DNA of 64,000 bases from Galbula dea (GCA_013399015.1 VWZX01008936.1:1960286-2024285); one strand, 5' to 3'. Counted from the stretch's first letter, positions 36,611 to 49,810 are shown. Numbers and translations are program-made. The notes: a model not told the origin generated them from the sequence alone.

Positions 36611-39600
36611 CTATAAAACAGAAAAAAAGTTCTACATATCTCATGGAATGATGTTACTGGGAAGTAAATTTTTTAGAATAATGCATAAAAAAACCCAGGA
36701 AAGCAACTTACTGACAGTAACAGAAGTTCCATTGAATCACCCAATAGGAAATGTACGTCCTTAATATACACTCAGTTTGCACATGACAGAGGTAACAAAA
36801 GACTAAAGCAGTCTGGAATTAAAATAATTCTTAAATTTGTTTTTACATTGCCTCATAATTCAGGAGAAATAATACCAGAAGATGAAGAGCAGCCTCTATG
36901 GTCCATGTTACTTCAATTGCTAAGATAAGACCTGTAACATAATTTGTCAGCACCCTGGAGAACATTAAACCTTGGATCTTTTACTTTCAAAAAATGTAAA
37001 ACAGTAGTGGAACTTTGAAGATAATAAAATGCAGGAAATTCTTATTCATCCTTTGTAAAGGTTATTCTCTATACTGAGAATTTATGAGTAGCAAAATAAC
37101 AGAACACATGCAAATAGAAAAATGCATTTTGTCTAGAATAAATTAGCTTACAAGGAATTTAACTGATCCAGGACCAATTAATTGCAATAGACTGTTTGTC
37201 TTGGGCAGGCAAGGAAGAACGCCATCCTAAAGCTCTGCAAGTGATGCTTTAATTTCCACCTTGCAAGCTTCCAAAAAAATCAGATCTCTCATTTATTTTC
37301 ACCACATCACATCTTTGACAGAGGCTCCTAATACTAATTTTTATCATTTTAACCCTTCATTTTCAGCCTTAAGGAAAGGCTGACATGTGAATCACACCAC
37401 AGTCGTTCCCATTTTTTTGCTTTCACGCATTTGCACATATTGTTGTACCACTGAAAAGAAGACACTGGATGGAATCTAGCCACTATGCATGATGTCAGAC
37501 CAGAACCCCTAAGGAGGATTTTCAGTATTTTTTTATTCTGCTTTCTTACAACATAGAGAATGCTTTATTTGTAACAATGATAATCTATGTAAAATGTATT
37601 TATTTGTCTTCAATGTAATCCCATGGAAACAGGATGTTTGTTACTTACATATTCATGTCCTACTGTTATTTTTCTATACCCTAAAATTCTTCTTATAAAC
37701 TCTGCTCTTAAGCCAACTGGAGATAATCACAGGGAATAATGCGTCCGTGCTCTGAGGGTAGTTAAAAGTTCATTTTCCTCAATGCAGAGGTTAAAATCAT
37801 GCCTCTGTAGGCTTGTAAAACAAGAACATCTGATTCTCTTGGCTTTTTAAAATACACATAGAAAAGATGAAACCTTGCTGACAATCCTTCAGCAACAAAA
37901 ATCTGATTCACAGCATGCTACTTGTCAAAATGTCTCTCTCAAATTGTAAATGTTAATGTTATACCACTAATCTCTTAAAGAATGTTTTTGCACATTACTT
38001 TCCTCTACTTCTGTATCAATATAACTGAGATGTTAGGTAAGGAAATCTGAGTCCTAGTGGGCAAAAGAGGTGACTGAATCCCGATGTCCAACATTTTAGA
38101 CAAAAGTATTCGTCTCTCTTGATCACCAGCCCAGTGCTGAACCCTAAAGTTACTGGTCTACTTTGAGGCAAAAGCTTGCTGAGGTGATGAGAGCACCGAG
38201 GCACCAAACAGGTCCCACAGCTCCAGCTCTTAGCCAAGTGCCCATCTCCTACTTCTGCTCTGAGAACCAGAGAGAAGAAAACTGGACCTAGAAGCTGCAT
38301 GCTTTAAACTAGTAACATGAACTTGCAAACATTGTAACATACACTTTTAGGCATCTCACAAATATTCATGTTTAGGAAAGCATTATTATTTACGAAAGGT
38401 AGTTATTTGGGGTTTGGCTTAATAGCTTCCTAGAAGCACATTCCAATTACATACAATGTGTGTTTTCATTCATGTACTTAACAATTTACAGTATTAATAT
38501 CTAAATGAACTTAAATCACAAACATGAAAGTAAATATTCTAATCATATCTATATTATGCAACTTGATTTTAGGAAACAAAATGTATTTATTTTGAGTAGA
38601 ATGGTATGCTTTAAAAATTACCAGGATTTCCTATTCACAAGTTCTAATTTGAAAATCCTTAGCAAATAAATACATACACCATTGATGGTACTGACATCAA
38701 ATACGGAACTGTTTTGTTATTAAACAACTATCAATGTTGCTGAAAATCAGATTATTTGATGTAATAAAATTCACATTCCTCATCAAAAGCTTCTGCTCTA
38801 CCTTTTTTACTTGCAAGAGAATAAAACTTCTGGATGCAGAATATTATAAAACACATTGTTTACTCGCAGATGAAATACTGGAAAATGGAGATCAAAAGAA
38901 AAATAAGAATTCTTTCAATTACCATACTTAAGGGACTAAACCCTTAAAAAAAAAAAATCTATGCACGGCTTTAATTTACCATAGAGACTATAATGTACAG
39001 AGCTATAAAACCTCCTTAGATACAGGATGATAATATACCAATTTCAATGATAAAAAATTTTAAATTAATTTTAATAAAAATTAAGAACTTTGTGGGTTGT
39101 CTAATAAGAATACTACAGTATTAATAAAATAAGGTTACTTTAAAAACTTTAGGACACCATAATTTAATTGCCACAATTCAATGGCAAAACAACATTCCAC
39201 TTTTCTGAAACACGTTGAACACAGCAAGATTTCTGTGTTGCTTTTCATATTTCATGGGAATTTGCTATTAGTACTTTGTGTCTAAGTTTTTTAAACGATC
39301 ATCTCTGCAGAACAAAACATTAATTCTCTCCAGAAAGGGAAGCGTTTGAGGTTTTCTATAACTTCTATTTGTCTGCGTTTAAATTCAACCTTTGGCTTGC
39401 TTGCCAGATTACAAAAGGTCACCTAGTTGTTCCATAGACTTAATGGACTTGAAATTTGCACAGCAAACCTGAGCAGCAGTGAAGGCAATAGGAAATGAGT
39501 GTACAATGGAATTTACAGCATTTACAAAACAGCTGTTTATACACCGCAAAAGTCTACCTGCTTTTTCTACAGCGATGGGCAAGGTGGGGCAGAAGGGGCG

Positions 39601-42167
39601 AGAGGCCTTTTATTATTGAATTCTGTTTTCTGAGATAAGACACATAGCATAAAGATACAACCAAGAACTAAAAGCTGTTAGATGTTTGTGCTAGCAATTT
39701 AGTTAAGAACATCTGACACAAAATACAGACATTTTACCTGGACTCCTGATGAAGCTACACTAACAGCTCCTACCCAGACTCATTCACACCTCCCCCTCTC
39801 TTTACTCCCTGTCAAATTTGTAAGACTATGGAGGTGTTACTGTGGGACAGCTTCCAGGACCACAGACATCTTTAAATGGCAATGCTCTGTCTAAATAGAG
39901 TTAATCTCTACGCTCAGTGGGGAGATCAATGGCAAATAATTTCATTTTTCTCTTTTGTCTCTTGAAAACACTCTTTCAAAGTGGGAAAAGAAAAAAAGGG
40001 TCAGTAATCAAACAATAAGCATAATTTATTAGTAACCAACCTATGGACTAATATTTGATTGCACAGAGATTTATGCAATTATTTTTCATAATGAACAAAT
40101 CCATAACATTAAAAGTATGTTTATAATGCATCTGTCAGTTAAACTATCTGTGATTCATAGTTCACTCAGCTCTAATTTAATCTTCCAGTGGTACTCCTTT
40201 TCATTTATTCAGGTCATGTTTAAACTTATGACTTGAGGTTCATCAAGTGTTTGCAGTTGGAAGTGATCTGCTTCAGTTTTCAGAGTTATCATACACACCA
40301 CAAAGAAGGGCAAAAGGCCGAGATAAACTGGATTCTCCTGGTGTCAGCTGATAGCTGACTAAGAACAATAGAAAGACAGGAGCTGAGAAAGATGCAGCTC
40401 AAGGTCAGACAATACGAGGGCCAAGCCTGACGAGACTTTCACACCAAGACTAAAAGGATCCCTTGCTTAAGGCACTCTAAGACAAAAATGCTTATCTGAT
40501 ACCAAATACAGGCTGCTGGAATATACAAAAAAAGTGATTACCTGGAAATCAAGTCTGAAATGAAGAATGCTAATGAAGAACACTTAAGTTATATTGCAAA
40601 GCCCAGGAGAAGAAGAATCACCCCATATGTAAACCAAAAACTAAGAGGTTCCACAAACATGTAAGTTATGTATTTGCAGAGTAGGTAACTTCTGTTTGTG
40701 TGACATCTCTGATTAGGATTTCCCTCAGTGGAAATAAATTCATTTGCCTCTGTCACTGACTTTGGTAAATTTTATACAAGAACCTATTGAAAAGACACAC
40801 AAATTTACCAAGTACATTTAAAACATTCAGTGTTGTTTCAGGGGGTGCTTTTTTCCTAGCTGCGAAACTAGCAAACTCTGCATTAGGAAGGTTCAACTAG
40901 GTAGAAGAAACACTTCATCTTTGGACGAGATTGACTTGTACATCTTAAGAAAAGATAAAAAAGCTGTTCTATTGTCAGTTGTTCCTCCATTAGATTCAAG
41001 ATTTAGTCTTAGCTTTTACTAATTCTAATTAATTTCTTTTCAGTCATTAAATACAATGGCACTTTGAGTGTCTTTTGTAATATGCATGTTCAACAGAAAT
41101 GCCATTGCAATTGATCCAAACCCTTTTTTGAAATGAGTATAAAACTGAATGCATTGTTTCACCCGAGAAAAAAATCTTTTCCTTTCTCTCCCTTCTCCTC
41201 CTCTTTCTCTTTATTCATAGTTTAAAAACCTTCAAAAAAATACATGCAATGTCCAAATAAGGATGCCCTTACTAAATCACCTTCTCTTTCACCCAAGGTC
41301 CATCTGTTAGCATATATGCAGCTCTTAAGCAATGAACATTGAAGCACTCCTAGCCTAGGACGCTCTGACCACAACTTCAAAACCATTTGCTTTCTGGACA
41401 AACGCACACTTAAATACTTACCAAAAAAAAAAAAAAAAGGAGATGCTAATCACTGCCTACATAGTAATCTCTTGTGCTTTTTGATGGTTATACCTAAGAT
41501 TACCCTTCATTACTGTTGCTTTGCTTTATTAAAAATATTACACTATTTTGAGGGACAAAAAATTTGTTCAGCAGGTCGGTAGGGTTCTTTTCAGCAAACA
41601 AAAATCCTTTTCAGTTTGAGCTACTTTTCATATTATTTTTCACTTCAGACTGAACCAGAAATCAATTATTTACAAGGTTCTAACCTGAAGTTATTAAAAA
41701 TGGCTTTGGATTCTCAGAATTCTTCTTTCTTATTTTTCTTTCCTGAAAGAAAAACATCTATTGAAACAAGATTTAATTGCAACAGACTTGATAGCATAGC
41801 TTCTTTTTTATTCCCCTCTTTTTATTTAATTGAACTGCTGTGGATAGCAGAGTAAAGATTATACTATTACATATACATATATATATGTATTTCCACATAT
41901 ACCTATATTAAAATATTCACTACTATATCCCTATTAATAGACTGGAAATTTGTAACTCATTAAAAGGAAAGATATGGGCAGCTTTTGCAGGTAGAAAGTG
42001 AGTGTACTTAACAGAAGCTCTAAGGAAATCATTGTGTTAATACGGTGCTATGACTGTTGAAAAAAAATCAAGTGGATGTGGTAACTCTATAAATATATAC
42101 ACTATTCTTACAAAATTCAGGACACTGTATAGCACTGCATTGTTATTCTGCCTCATTTAATACTCAC
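36611..42167 (-). other. SYT14: SYT14 intron between C2A and C2B exons
   Basis: Donor TCT/GTGAGT (GT at 42167-42166); acceptor ending at 36611; phase 0. No coding homology was seen inside it. The 94-codon minus-strand ORF at 38016-38300 has no recognisable domain. There is an AT-rich, homeobox-motif-like stretch at about 40000-40150, a poly(A) run at 41424-41439 and a TA-rich near-palindrome at about 41868-41912. Confidence 0.85.
41424..41439 (+). repeat. poly(A) tract
   Basis: A run of about 16 A on the + strand, inside the SYT14 intron. No SINE or LINE body was recognised upstream of it. Confidence 0.7.
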
Positions 42168-42617
42168 AGAGAGACTGTAAGAAGGTTCCAGAATCACTGG
42201 CACTGACATCTTCCCTTGAAGATTCAATTTTGTTAAGTAAAAAATCTTTTCTCCCACAATTCTCTCTTTTTTCATGCGACGTACGCTGTACAGTCTAAAG
42301 CGAACTGCATAATTCCCAATCATCTCAGACTCAACATGATTAAATTTGAATGTCTCTGTGAAGACAGGGCACGGTCCCCGCTGGATGCTGGTTTTTGCTC
42401 TCTGCTTCTTTATAGGGAGAAGAACTAGGTGTACTTGCCACGAGCTTCCACCTGTCCTGCTGTATGTGGGAATGTCTGTGACAGCTGTCACTGTCACCAA
42501 AAGCTTCTGTTCCTGTGAGTCATAGTCAAAAGTCACATCCAGTGTGCCATATTTAGCTTCTGGCTCAGGATCAAAAGGTTTAGGAAGCTGTGAAGATGAT
42601 CCTCGAGCTGACATATC
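42168..42617 (-). CDS. SYT14: SYT14 coding exon (C2A domain)
   Basis: This 450-nt, phase 0-0 exon (150 codons) has the acceptor TTTCTTCTTCAG (AG at 42619-42618) and the donor TCT/GTGAGT. After DMSARGSSSQLPKPF it encodes the whole C2A domain: YGTLDVTFDYDSQEQKLLVT, AVTDIPTYSRTGGSSWQVHL, then IKKQRAKTSIQRGPCPVFTE, TFKFNHVESEMIGNYAVRFR and GEKIFYLTKLNLQGKMSVPV. The order matches human SYT14 with few substitutions. In loop 1, where classical synaptotagmins have the SDPYVK aspartate, this protein has SSWQVHL, so the calcium site is degenerate. The basic LPIKKQRAKTS strand, a usual phospholipid or protein contact in C2 domains, is kept. SYT16 is the closest paralogue; the detailed match favours SYT14. 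Confidence 0.96.
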
Positions 42618-44389
42618 CTGAAGAAGAAAAAAAAGCTATTTATTTATTTATTTATTGCATTCTATTATTAAACCTAGTATGGAAATTTATGGCTTTCTCT
42701 AGGCAATATGAAAGGACCATGATATTTTTGTTTATTTCATAAACAAGGCAATTAAACAATGAAAGCCCAAGGAGATGGCTGAAAAATCTAAAGACTTTAC
42801 CTGGCCAGTGTCACCAAAAGCCAGGAGCCAATCAGGCAGAGGTCAGATTAAATTAGGCTGTACTTAACGATCTCTTCTGTGCCTATATGTTATATTGTAT
42901 ATACATTTGTTACAAGATAAAACTACCTGATTTACAGTGTGAGTATACATACATTTTTAAGGTAAAATATTACAGTGCTTTAAGAGCTGGCTAGTGATCG
43001 AGAGCATGATGAGACAGTAGCAAGGAATATAGCACCTATGTACACATGCAGTCCACAAGGGTTCTATGAATGTGTCAAAAAATATCATGGCTTTATTAAT
43101 GGAATTTTACTCGAACAGTGTAAGACGGATCTGTTTTGAATATACCTTCTGAACTTCCTGTAAAAAGCATTAGTCCTAAAACTGTATTTCAAACTTAAGA
43201 TTGTTCAAAATTTGAAGTGACAATAAAAAAACTATTGATCCCCTATATTTTTACAACAGCTAGTTTGACAGTGATACTGAAACACAAAATATTTTTACAT
43301 GTACAGGTCAACCTACAGATCATATAATAAGCTATTCAAAGTATGTAAACCAAATATATTTCCTGTGTATTTCTGTATTATAAAAGATACACTTGTTCAT
43401 GTCAATGCCACAATAAAGCCTTTTGGATTAAAAAAAGGTTACGTTCTTATTTTAAAATGGTTGCTACTTATCTATGGGAATTCATTCTTCTGAAAACATC
43501 ATTCTTAAAGATGTGTGGCTATTAAAAAAGTTGGCAGTATTCTCAGTTTTAAGTGTGCTTACATTAAAGAATGGTGTGACACAAACCAGGAAGAATTAGA
43601 ACTAGATTTGCTGATTGTGTTCCTAGCTGATCACCAGGTACACGTACACAGCTAGCAACAAGAGGACCTTGCAGCTGGGCCTTCCAGATATTGCACCAAC
43701 ACCCCAGATAGGCAGCATCAACTTACCAACAGGCCTACTGTGACAAAAACAGCTTCTGGCATATAAGGGCTGAGCCCTATTATGTATTTTAGAATGGCAG
43801 GTAGACACAAAAGACAGATTTGTACCAAAAAGCCTCTTCTGCACATGACATCACTAATGTAGACTTTGCACACAGATGTCAGCGCAGTAACTGGTTGTTA
43901 AAGATACTCTGAGGAAGTGTCAGAAAAGATTTTTTCTTTATAATAAAAATAAACAGATATACTTACAGTTTATAGCAGAACAAAAGAAAATCAAGTGGAC
44001 CAAATCACAATAGTACCACCAACAATTAAAAAATATTCCTTATAAGAATTTTTTTCATAAAAGATGTTTTACATTATAGGGTGTTTAGCTTTGGAAATTG
44101 TTAAAGGAATATTTCTTCTATTTGGGCTGACTGAAAAATCATGTGGAAGAAAAAAAGAATTTTGACTACAGTCCTTATAGTATGACGAAGTTTTCTGACT
44201 GGTTAAAAAAAATCCAAACTTACTAGGAGCTTCTTTGAAAGTTAAGATGCCATAAGAATAACTACAAAAAACAATCTGAAATCCTATTGTAATATTTTCT
44301 GACAAACTAGGGGTTTTTTAATGAATGCAATATTAGTGTTCTTTCAACTGTGCACTGACACTTCAGAACACTCAACTGTTTTCATTTAC
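42618..44389 (-). other. SYT14: SYT14 intron upstream of C2A exon
   Basis: Donor GAG/GTAAAT (GT at 44389-44388) and acceptor ending at 42618; phase 0. Its 3' end carries a short (AATA)n array directly before the polypyrimidine tract. No coding homology was seen within it. Confidence 0.85.
42637..42655 (-). repeat. (AATA)n tetranucleotide array before the C2A exon
   Basis: On the minus strand the sequence is AATAAATAAATAAATA, giving several overlapping AATAAA hexamers about 20-40 nt upstream of the SYT14 C2A acceptor. Confidence 0.9.
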
Positions 44390-44658
44390 CTCTGGACTAA
44401 GGACAGCTGTGCTATCACTCGGTACATCCTCTTCATATCCTTTGTTATGAAAGCTTTCTATTTCATGTCCCGTGCTTCCCTCACTTGGGCACTTATATGA
44501 ACATCTTGGACTGTTGCTACACTGGGAAAATTCACATTTACTGTCTCCGACTTCAGAAGGTGTACATGACAGATGAGGAGAACCACTATCATCCTGGTAT
44601 GGTGGTGGCTGCAGTTCATCTAGAGGAGGTGTTCTTCTCATCCTCTGAATGCAGTTTG
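44390..44658 (-). CDS. SYT14: SYT14 coding exon (linker before C2A)
   Basis: This 269-nt exon enters in phase 1 after TTATTCTCAG (AG at 44660-44659) and ends in phase 0 before GTAAAT. It encodes NCIQRMRRTPPLDELQPPPY, then QDDSGSPHLSCTPSEVGDSK, CEFSQCSNSPRCSYKCPSEG and HEIESFHNKGYEEDVPSDST. This is the acidic, Cys- and Pro-containing linker between the membrane-anchored amino terminus and C2A in SYT14, and it matches the human linker closely. A competing AG inside (CTGCATTCAG at about 44648) would drop the conserved NCIQ residues, so the upstream acceptor is preferred. About 150 amino-terminal residues, including the transmembrane segment, should precede this exon and were not found in the window. 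Confidence 0.93.
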
Positions 44659-45258
44659 CTGAGAATAAGTGAAAATTCTTTAATTACTTTCTGATTATTA
44701 ACTGTTGAAACAATTCTGTGGAAAATGGCTAAGTCTAAATGTCTGGACAGAGTATTTAAAAATCTATAAATTGGTTTTTATATTACATTTCAAATTAGAT
44801 AACAAACACTACTGAAAAATATTTGTTAAAAAATGGAAATGGATATCTCACAGATGACAGATTTAGATAAATGCAAAGTATTAAGTATATAGCCACAACG
44901 GATTATGTAAACCTTATATAAATAAATATAGCACAAATATGACATGACAAAATTCTGAACTTGAATTTCAAGGATGCTTACCTTGCAAAACCTTTGGATA
45001 TCTTAAGTCAGATTCTGTGCAGGTGCAATGTAGACCAATTAAGGAAACAAAATGCACTCCCTAAAGCCATGATATCAAATCTCTGATTACCTCCTATGAG
45101 TAGTTCGCCCAGTGAGATACTACATTAAATGTTGAAGACAAATAATGTACTGAGAAAGGTAGACACAAGCCTTCTCACACAAGTGAACTCCGCTCACTGC
45201 TGAATTCTACAAGTAAAGCAGTGTCTCAGATTCTTTGTTACTTGTTACAAGGGTACAT

Positions 45259-45287
45259 ATCTAGTGTCTAGAAGTTAGACACTAGAT
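45259..45287. repeat. Perfect 12-bp inverted repeat with 5-nt loop
   Basis: ATCTAGTGTCTA is followed by GAAGT and then TAGACACTAGAT. The two arms are exact reverse complements. Confidence 0.95.
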
Positions 45288-46731
45288 CCAGTCACTCCAG
45301 ACAGTGGAAAAATTACGATGAGCAATCTTGTACTTGGTTGAGTATCTGATGCTGACCATCTTCGCTTCTCACGCTAGATAGTTTGATAGAAATGTGGTTA
45401 TACATCCCCTCAGAAAATAAACCTGATGTATGGCTCTGGATATAGAAAGTTAATTCAAAATAATCACATTTCAATTTTTAATCTCACATTTTACTACACA
45501 GTATTACATTGTTGACCCAAATTGAGAAAAGACAGAAAGATGTGCAGGAGCTGAAACAAAAGCAAGAGCGAGGACAGATAAAAACCTGTATCACATTTTG
45601 TTTACATCTTCTGCAGAGGTTTTAATGAAGATTTTGATGCCTTTCACACACAGAATTAACTTACACACAAAAAAATTTCAAAACAGCAGTATTTTCTGGT
45701 ATCAGACATAACCACTTTCACTCACAGAAAAATCTAACAAACAAGGAAGTTAACAGAAATATTAACAGTAGAACAATATAAGCTTTGATTTCAGATTCAT
45801 CGAAGAAAGAGACCAATCTTCTTTCCCACATGACATAGTGGTACATTTTAGTTTCATCACCAAATTTTTGTACACAGGAATGCCCTGCCTGCATCCCAAA
45901 TTCTCACCAGGTACATCAACCATTTAACTACTTTAGAGGTAATTAGCAGTTGTTCAACGTATGACATAAACAGTATGTGTAACCTACCCCTTCTGGAGCA
46001 AGGCTGAAACTAGTAATGTGGCTCTCTCAGTAAACAGTCTTAGCAAAAACCCGTGTTGTATCCGAGTATGGCATGCTGGAACATCTCACAGCCTCTGGGA
46101 CCTGATGTAAACCCAAACCACTGTGGTTACAGTGCATACTGTCCATGGGATGCCAACTCCAACATGTTGGCTAAAAGAGAGCCAATGTGCATTGCAGATC
46201 CCCAAAGCTAGGCAACCGAAGGAGGATAGGGACAGGACAGCGTGTTATGGAGCACATCTACCACACGGATAAATACAGACCTCAAAGATAACTGGGGAAT
46301 GCAGGGGGGTTCTCAATTTCACTGGACTCCTGATATAACTCCTCTTAGCTTTAGCTAAAGCAAATCAGGGATTAAAACACTACTGCTAGATGATACCACT
46401 GCTAGGAATCTTCTTCCCTGCTAAACCCATCAGAGCCTGCCTACCATTCAGAGTGATTCCAAATTACTGTTACAGCACTCCTGCAAAAGGTCTTCTGCTG
46501 TTAGTTAGTCCAGTGCCACTAACTCTTGAAACTCTGTTCCCACACGGCTCAATAGGAAAACAGAGCAGGCAGGGAGTCCTATACTCAAAACGTAGTCACC
46601 AGTCTCACAAATGCACATAAAACCTCACACACAAAACACTGTTAAATGATACAGAGAGAATCTTGAAATTGCCATGTAGGAATAGTGAGACAACTTTATT
46701 TACAAAACATAGTGAGATAGAGGAAAGCACC

Positions 46732-46745
46732 TTTTTTTTTTTTTT
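46732..46745 (+). repeat. poly(T) tract
   Basis: A homopolymer run of about 14 T, read as poly(A) on the minus strand. No retroposon body was recognised next to it. Confidence 0.7.
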
Positions 46746-49548
46746 GTAATATTAGGCTTTTTTAGGTTTTCAGTTGCTATTTGAACTTTCTACTTCCAAT
46801 ACACCTCACTTCTCTGTCCTGGTCACTTGTGGATCATGCTAGGTTGTACAAGGTTTCACTGTGAAACTGGTGCTGCTCCTTTCCGTGTTTACAATGTTTA
46901 GAATTTGCTATCTGAATTAATTTTCCCAAAGGTTACCACCAGCAGCACAAACCTAGCCTTCTTTAGCCTGTATTTCTCGAGTAATTCCTAGAACATCAAT
47001 GTCTCAACCAATGGAAAAATAAACTATCCTTGTGGTTTAAATACCCCTGTCTCATAAGCAGTAATTAACTACACTTTTGAAACTTGGAGTTTCTCATATG
47101 TAGTACTTTAAATATTCATACTATTGTGGGAGGCAGCATTACTGCAAAACTTCTTTGGGAATCTGGTTTCCAGTTCCTTTAAAACAAATAATCTCTCTAT
47201 ATATTTATTAATAACTTTTGCAAGTCATATTTTGTCATTATCAGAATGCCTTCATACTCAAACAGTACCTTTTCTTCCTCTAATATACGTTTCGAAATTA
47301 TTTATTTTTTAACCTAACATAAATTTCAAGTTTTCAAGCCTTCAAGGAGTTCTATGTAAATGTTAAGACAATTTAAATAAAACATAAAATGAATTACATG
47401 TTTAAATTTTAAAGAAATCTTTCTTACTCTGAATGATTAAATACCCTTAGAGATTTCCAATATGCAGCACAGACAGTCCAAATGGAATTTTCATGTTTGA
47501 ACTTTTCTACCATCCAAAAATATTATGTTGACTGAATTACCCCACATTACAAGGAGTATAAAATATAAACATTAAATATTGAATGAAACTTCAGGGCCCT
47601 CCCTCCTTTAAAATGAAAAGCTTACATGCCTCTTTGTGAGGGAAAAAAAAAAATCGTATTATTTAATAATAAACCAAATTATCTTGGTATTATTCTATTT
47701 CTTTTCCAAAAGAGTTATGGCACAAGTCTTGCTTACTGAGAAAAGGGGAATACAGGATTTGCATGGGATCATTGTAGACAACAGAAAAAAAATTAATTTA
47801 TCAGCTTTCTTTTTACATTTGTCACATTTTAGATTTTTATTCACAGTTGAACTATCCACATAAGGCCCTTCACCAGTAAACAAGGAAAGTAATTGTATCT
47901 GGGTTTGTTTTGTTTTCTGTAAAACACAGTTCTCCTCTGTTTCCTAATATTTAGAAAACTTCATACACTATAAGCTTAATCCCAGACCTGTGGAAATCAA
48001 AACAGTACTGCTGCCATTTACATCTGATGTCACCTGAAGTTCTTAGCACTAGACTATCCTCACCTTCTGAGGCTAATTCTACTGATTGTTCATATAATTA
48101 AAACATTCTCTTTTGTTTTTTAATAAAAATAATCCAAAATTATAAAATTGTCTTTATGCCCAGTCCTTAAAGCTTCAATTTTCTTTCTCAGGAAAGGTCT
48201 ACAGTCACCTGAAGTTACTGATATAGTACATTATTTTTGTCCATTTATGTCATGAGCCTGCAGAACTACTGCTTGCTTTTGTTTTGCTGAAAAATTTGCT
48301 CTTTTCTGCACTTATAAAAGCATTTCTGATTTGTAAGAATTTGTGGTCTGTTTTACAAAGCAATACAGAAAAGTGCTGCACTGGTGAAAAGTTCCAAGCT
48401 TTCCCTTTCCAAAATTAGCCGAATTAGAACATTTAAACTACAAATACCTTATTAAAGCATTACAGTGAACTGTCAAAGACATTCTTTTGTTTCCTTCCCA
48501 AATATTTTGGTCGTCTTTCAATGAAAATTATATATTAGCATCTCTTGAATTAATTTTCTTTCAATTTAAGTATCATTCTCTGATTCCTTACAGGGTATTT
48601 CTATGAATTTGAATAGGAAGGAGTTCTGTTACCTGGTTCTGTATTATACTTTCCAGCTGTCCAAAATAAATCTAAATGCTGCTCAAAGCTATTTCAATAT
48701 TTTAATCTCTTATTGATGCTAATATCAATAAATCAAGCTTTCCAGAACTTTTTTTTTTTTAATTTTTTAAAACAGACTTCAAACCCTCTTATTTGCTGAG
48801 ACAACATCTGGCTCTCAACCTTTTTGGAAGCAGCCATCTTTAAGACGTGAAGTTGTAAAATTGTTTGCCTCCCCTTCCATAATTATATTTCCTTAGGTAA
48901 ATCATTTGTACAAAGTATGTGCATTCAACTTCTTAGGCAGAAAATCTTACTTTTAGATATTGTTTCCACTTTCACTGGTTTTAGGTGCAGCCAACCCTTT
49001 AGACTACTTTTCAGATCACCATGTTGGCTAGCTTCATAAATGAGCACCTCTGTTCACTGTTCATTTCTGCGTTATGAAAATTGTTAGAAAAATACCACTT
49101 CTTGTAGATAGTAAGATAAGTGAATTCATAGACTATTATTTCCCACCAGCACTCCCTTTTAAAATACACTAGAATTCCTGCTTGCTGAAGGTGATTTACA
49201 ACTAGTTTTGATATGTTAAGAATGTCCTGGTGACATGCAATGCCTTTTATCATCCGTGAAAATTCACTCAAATTCAGTTCTCACACCAGTATTTACAGAC
49301 GTTTAGCAGAAAGTCAGAGTTTAACAGCTAAAGCTTCAAGAATTCCACCCACTGTAAACCATCTCAGGTTCTTGGGACTCCCCATTTCTGACTACGCATG
49401 CTAGCATCCCCTCAGACCTCTGGACTGTAGCAACTGGTTGTTGGCTTAGAAAATACTTTCCTGTCATTGATATACTTCATTTGAAAAAAATTTTCACTCT
49501 AAATTACAATACATATTCCAGTCCAGCTTAATACTGCTGCAGCTGCAG

Positions 49549-49810
49549 CACAGGACAAGAGGCAATGGCTGTAAACTGAAGCATAGGAGATTCCACGTGA
49601 ATACACAAAAATTTTTTCACAGTGAGGGTGACAGAGCACTGGCACAGACTGCCCAGAGAGGTTGTGGAGTCTTTCTATGGAGGTATTCAAAACCCGTCTG
49701 GACGCCCTTCTGTGTGACCTGGTCTAGGGAATCCTGCTATGGCAGGGGGTTTGGACTGGGTGATCTTTCGAGGTCCCTTCCAACTCCTAATATTCTGTGA
49801 TTCTGTGATT
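49549..49810 (+). mobile_element. CR1-family LINE, 5'-truncated 3' end
   Basis: The sequence follows the conserved avian CR1 3' region: ACAGGACAAGAGGCAATGG, then TTTTTTCACAGTGAGGGTGA, GACTGCCCAGAGAGGTTGTG, TATTCAAAACCCGTCTGGAC, GGGGGTTTGGACTGGGTGAT and AGGTCCCTTCCAACTCCTAA. It ends in the diagnostic short direct repeat ATTCTGTGATTCTGTGATT. The element is about 260 bp, so almost all of the 4.5-kb parent element is missing, as is usual for CR1. It lies opposite to SYT14 transcription, inside the intron. CR1 ends without a poly(A) tail and normally makes no long target-site duplication, so the left border is approximate. Confidence 0.93.
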
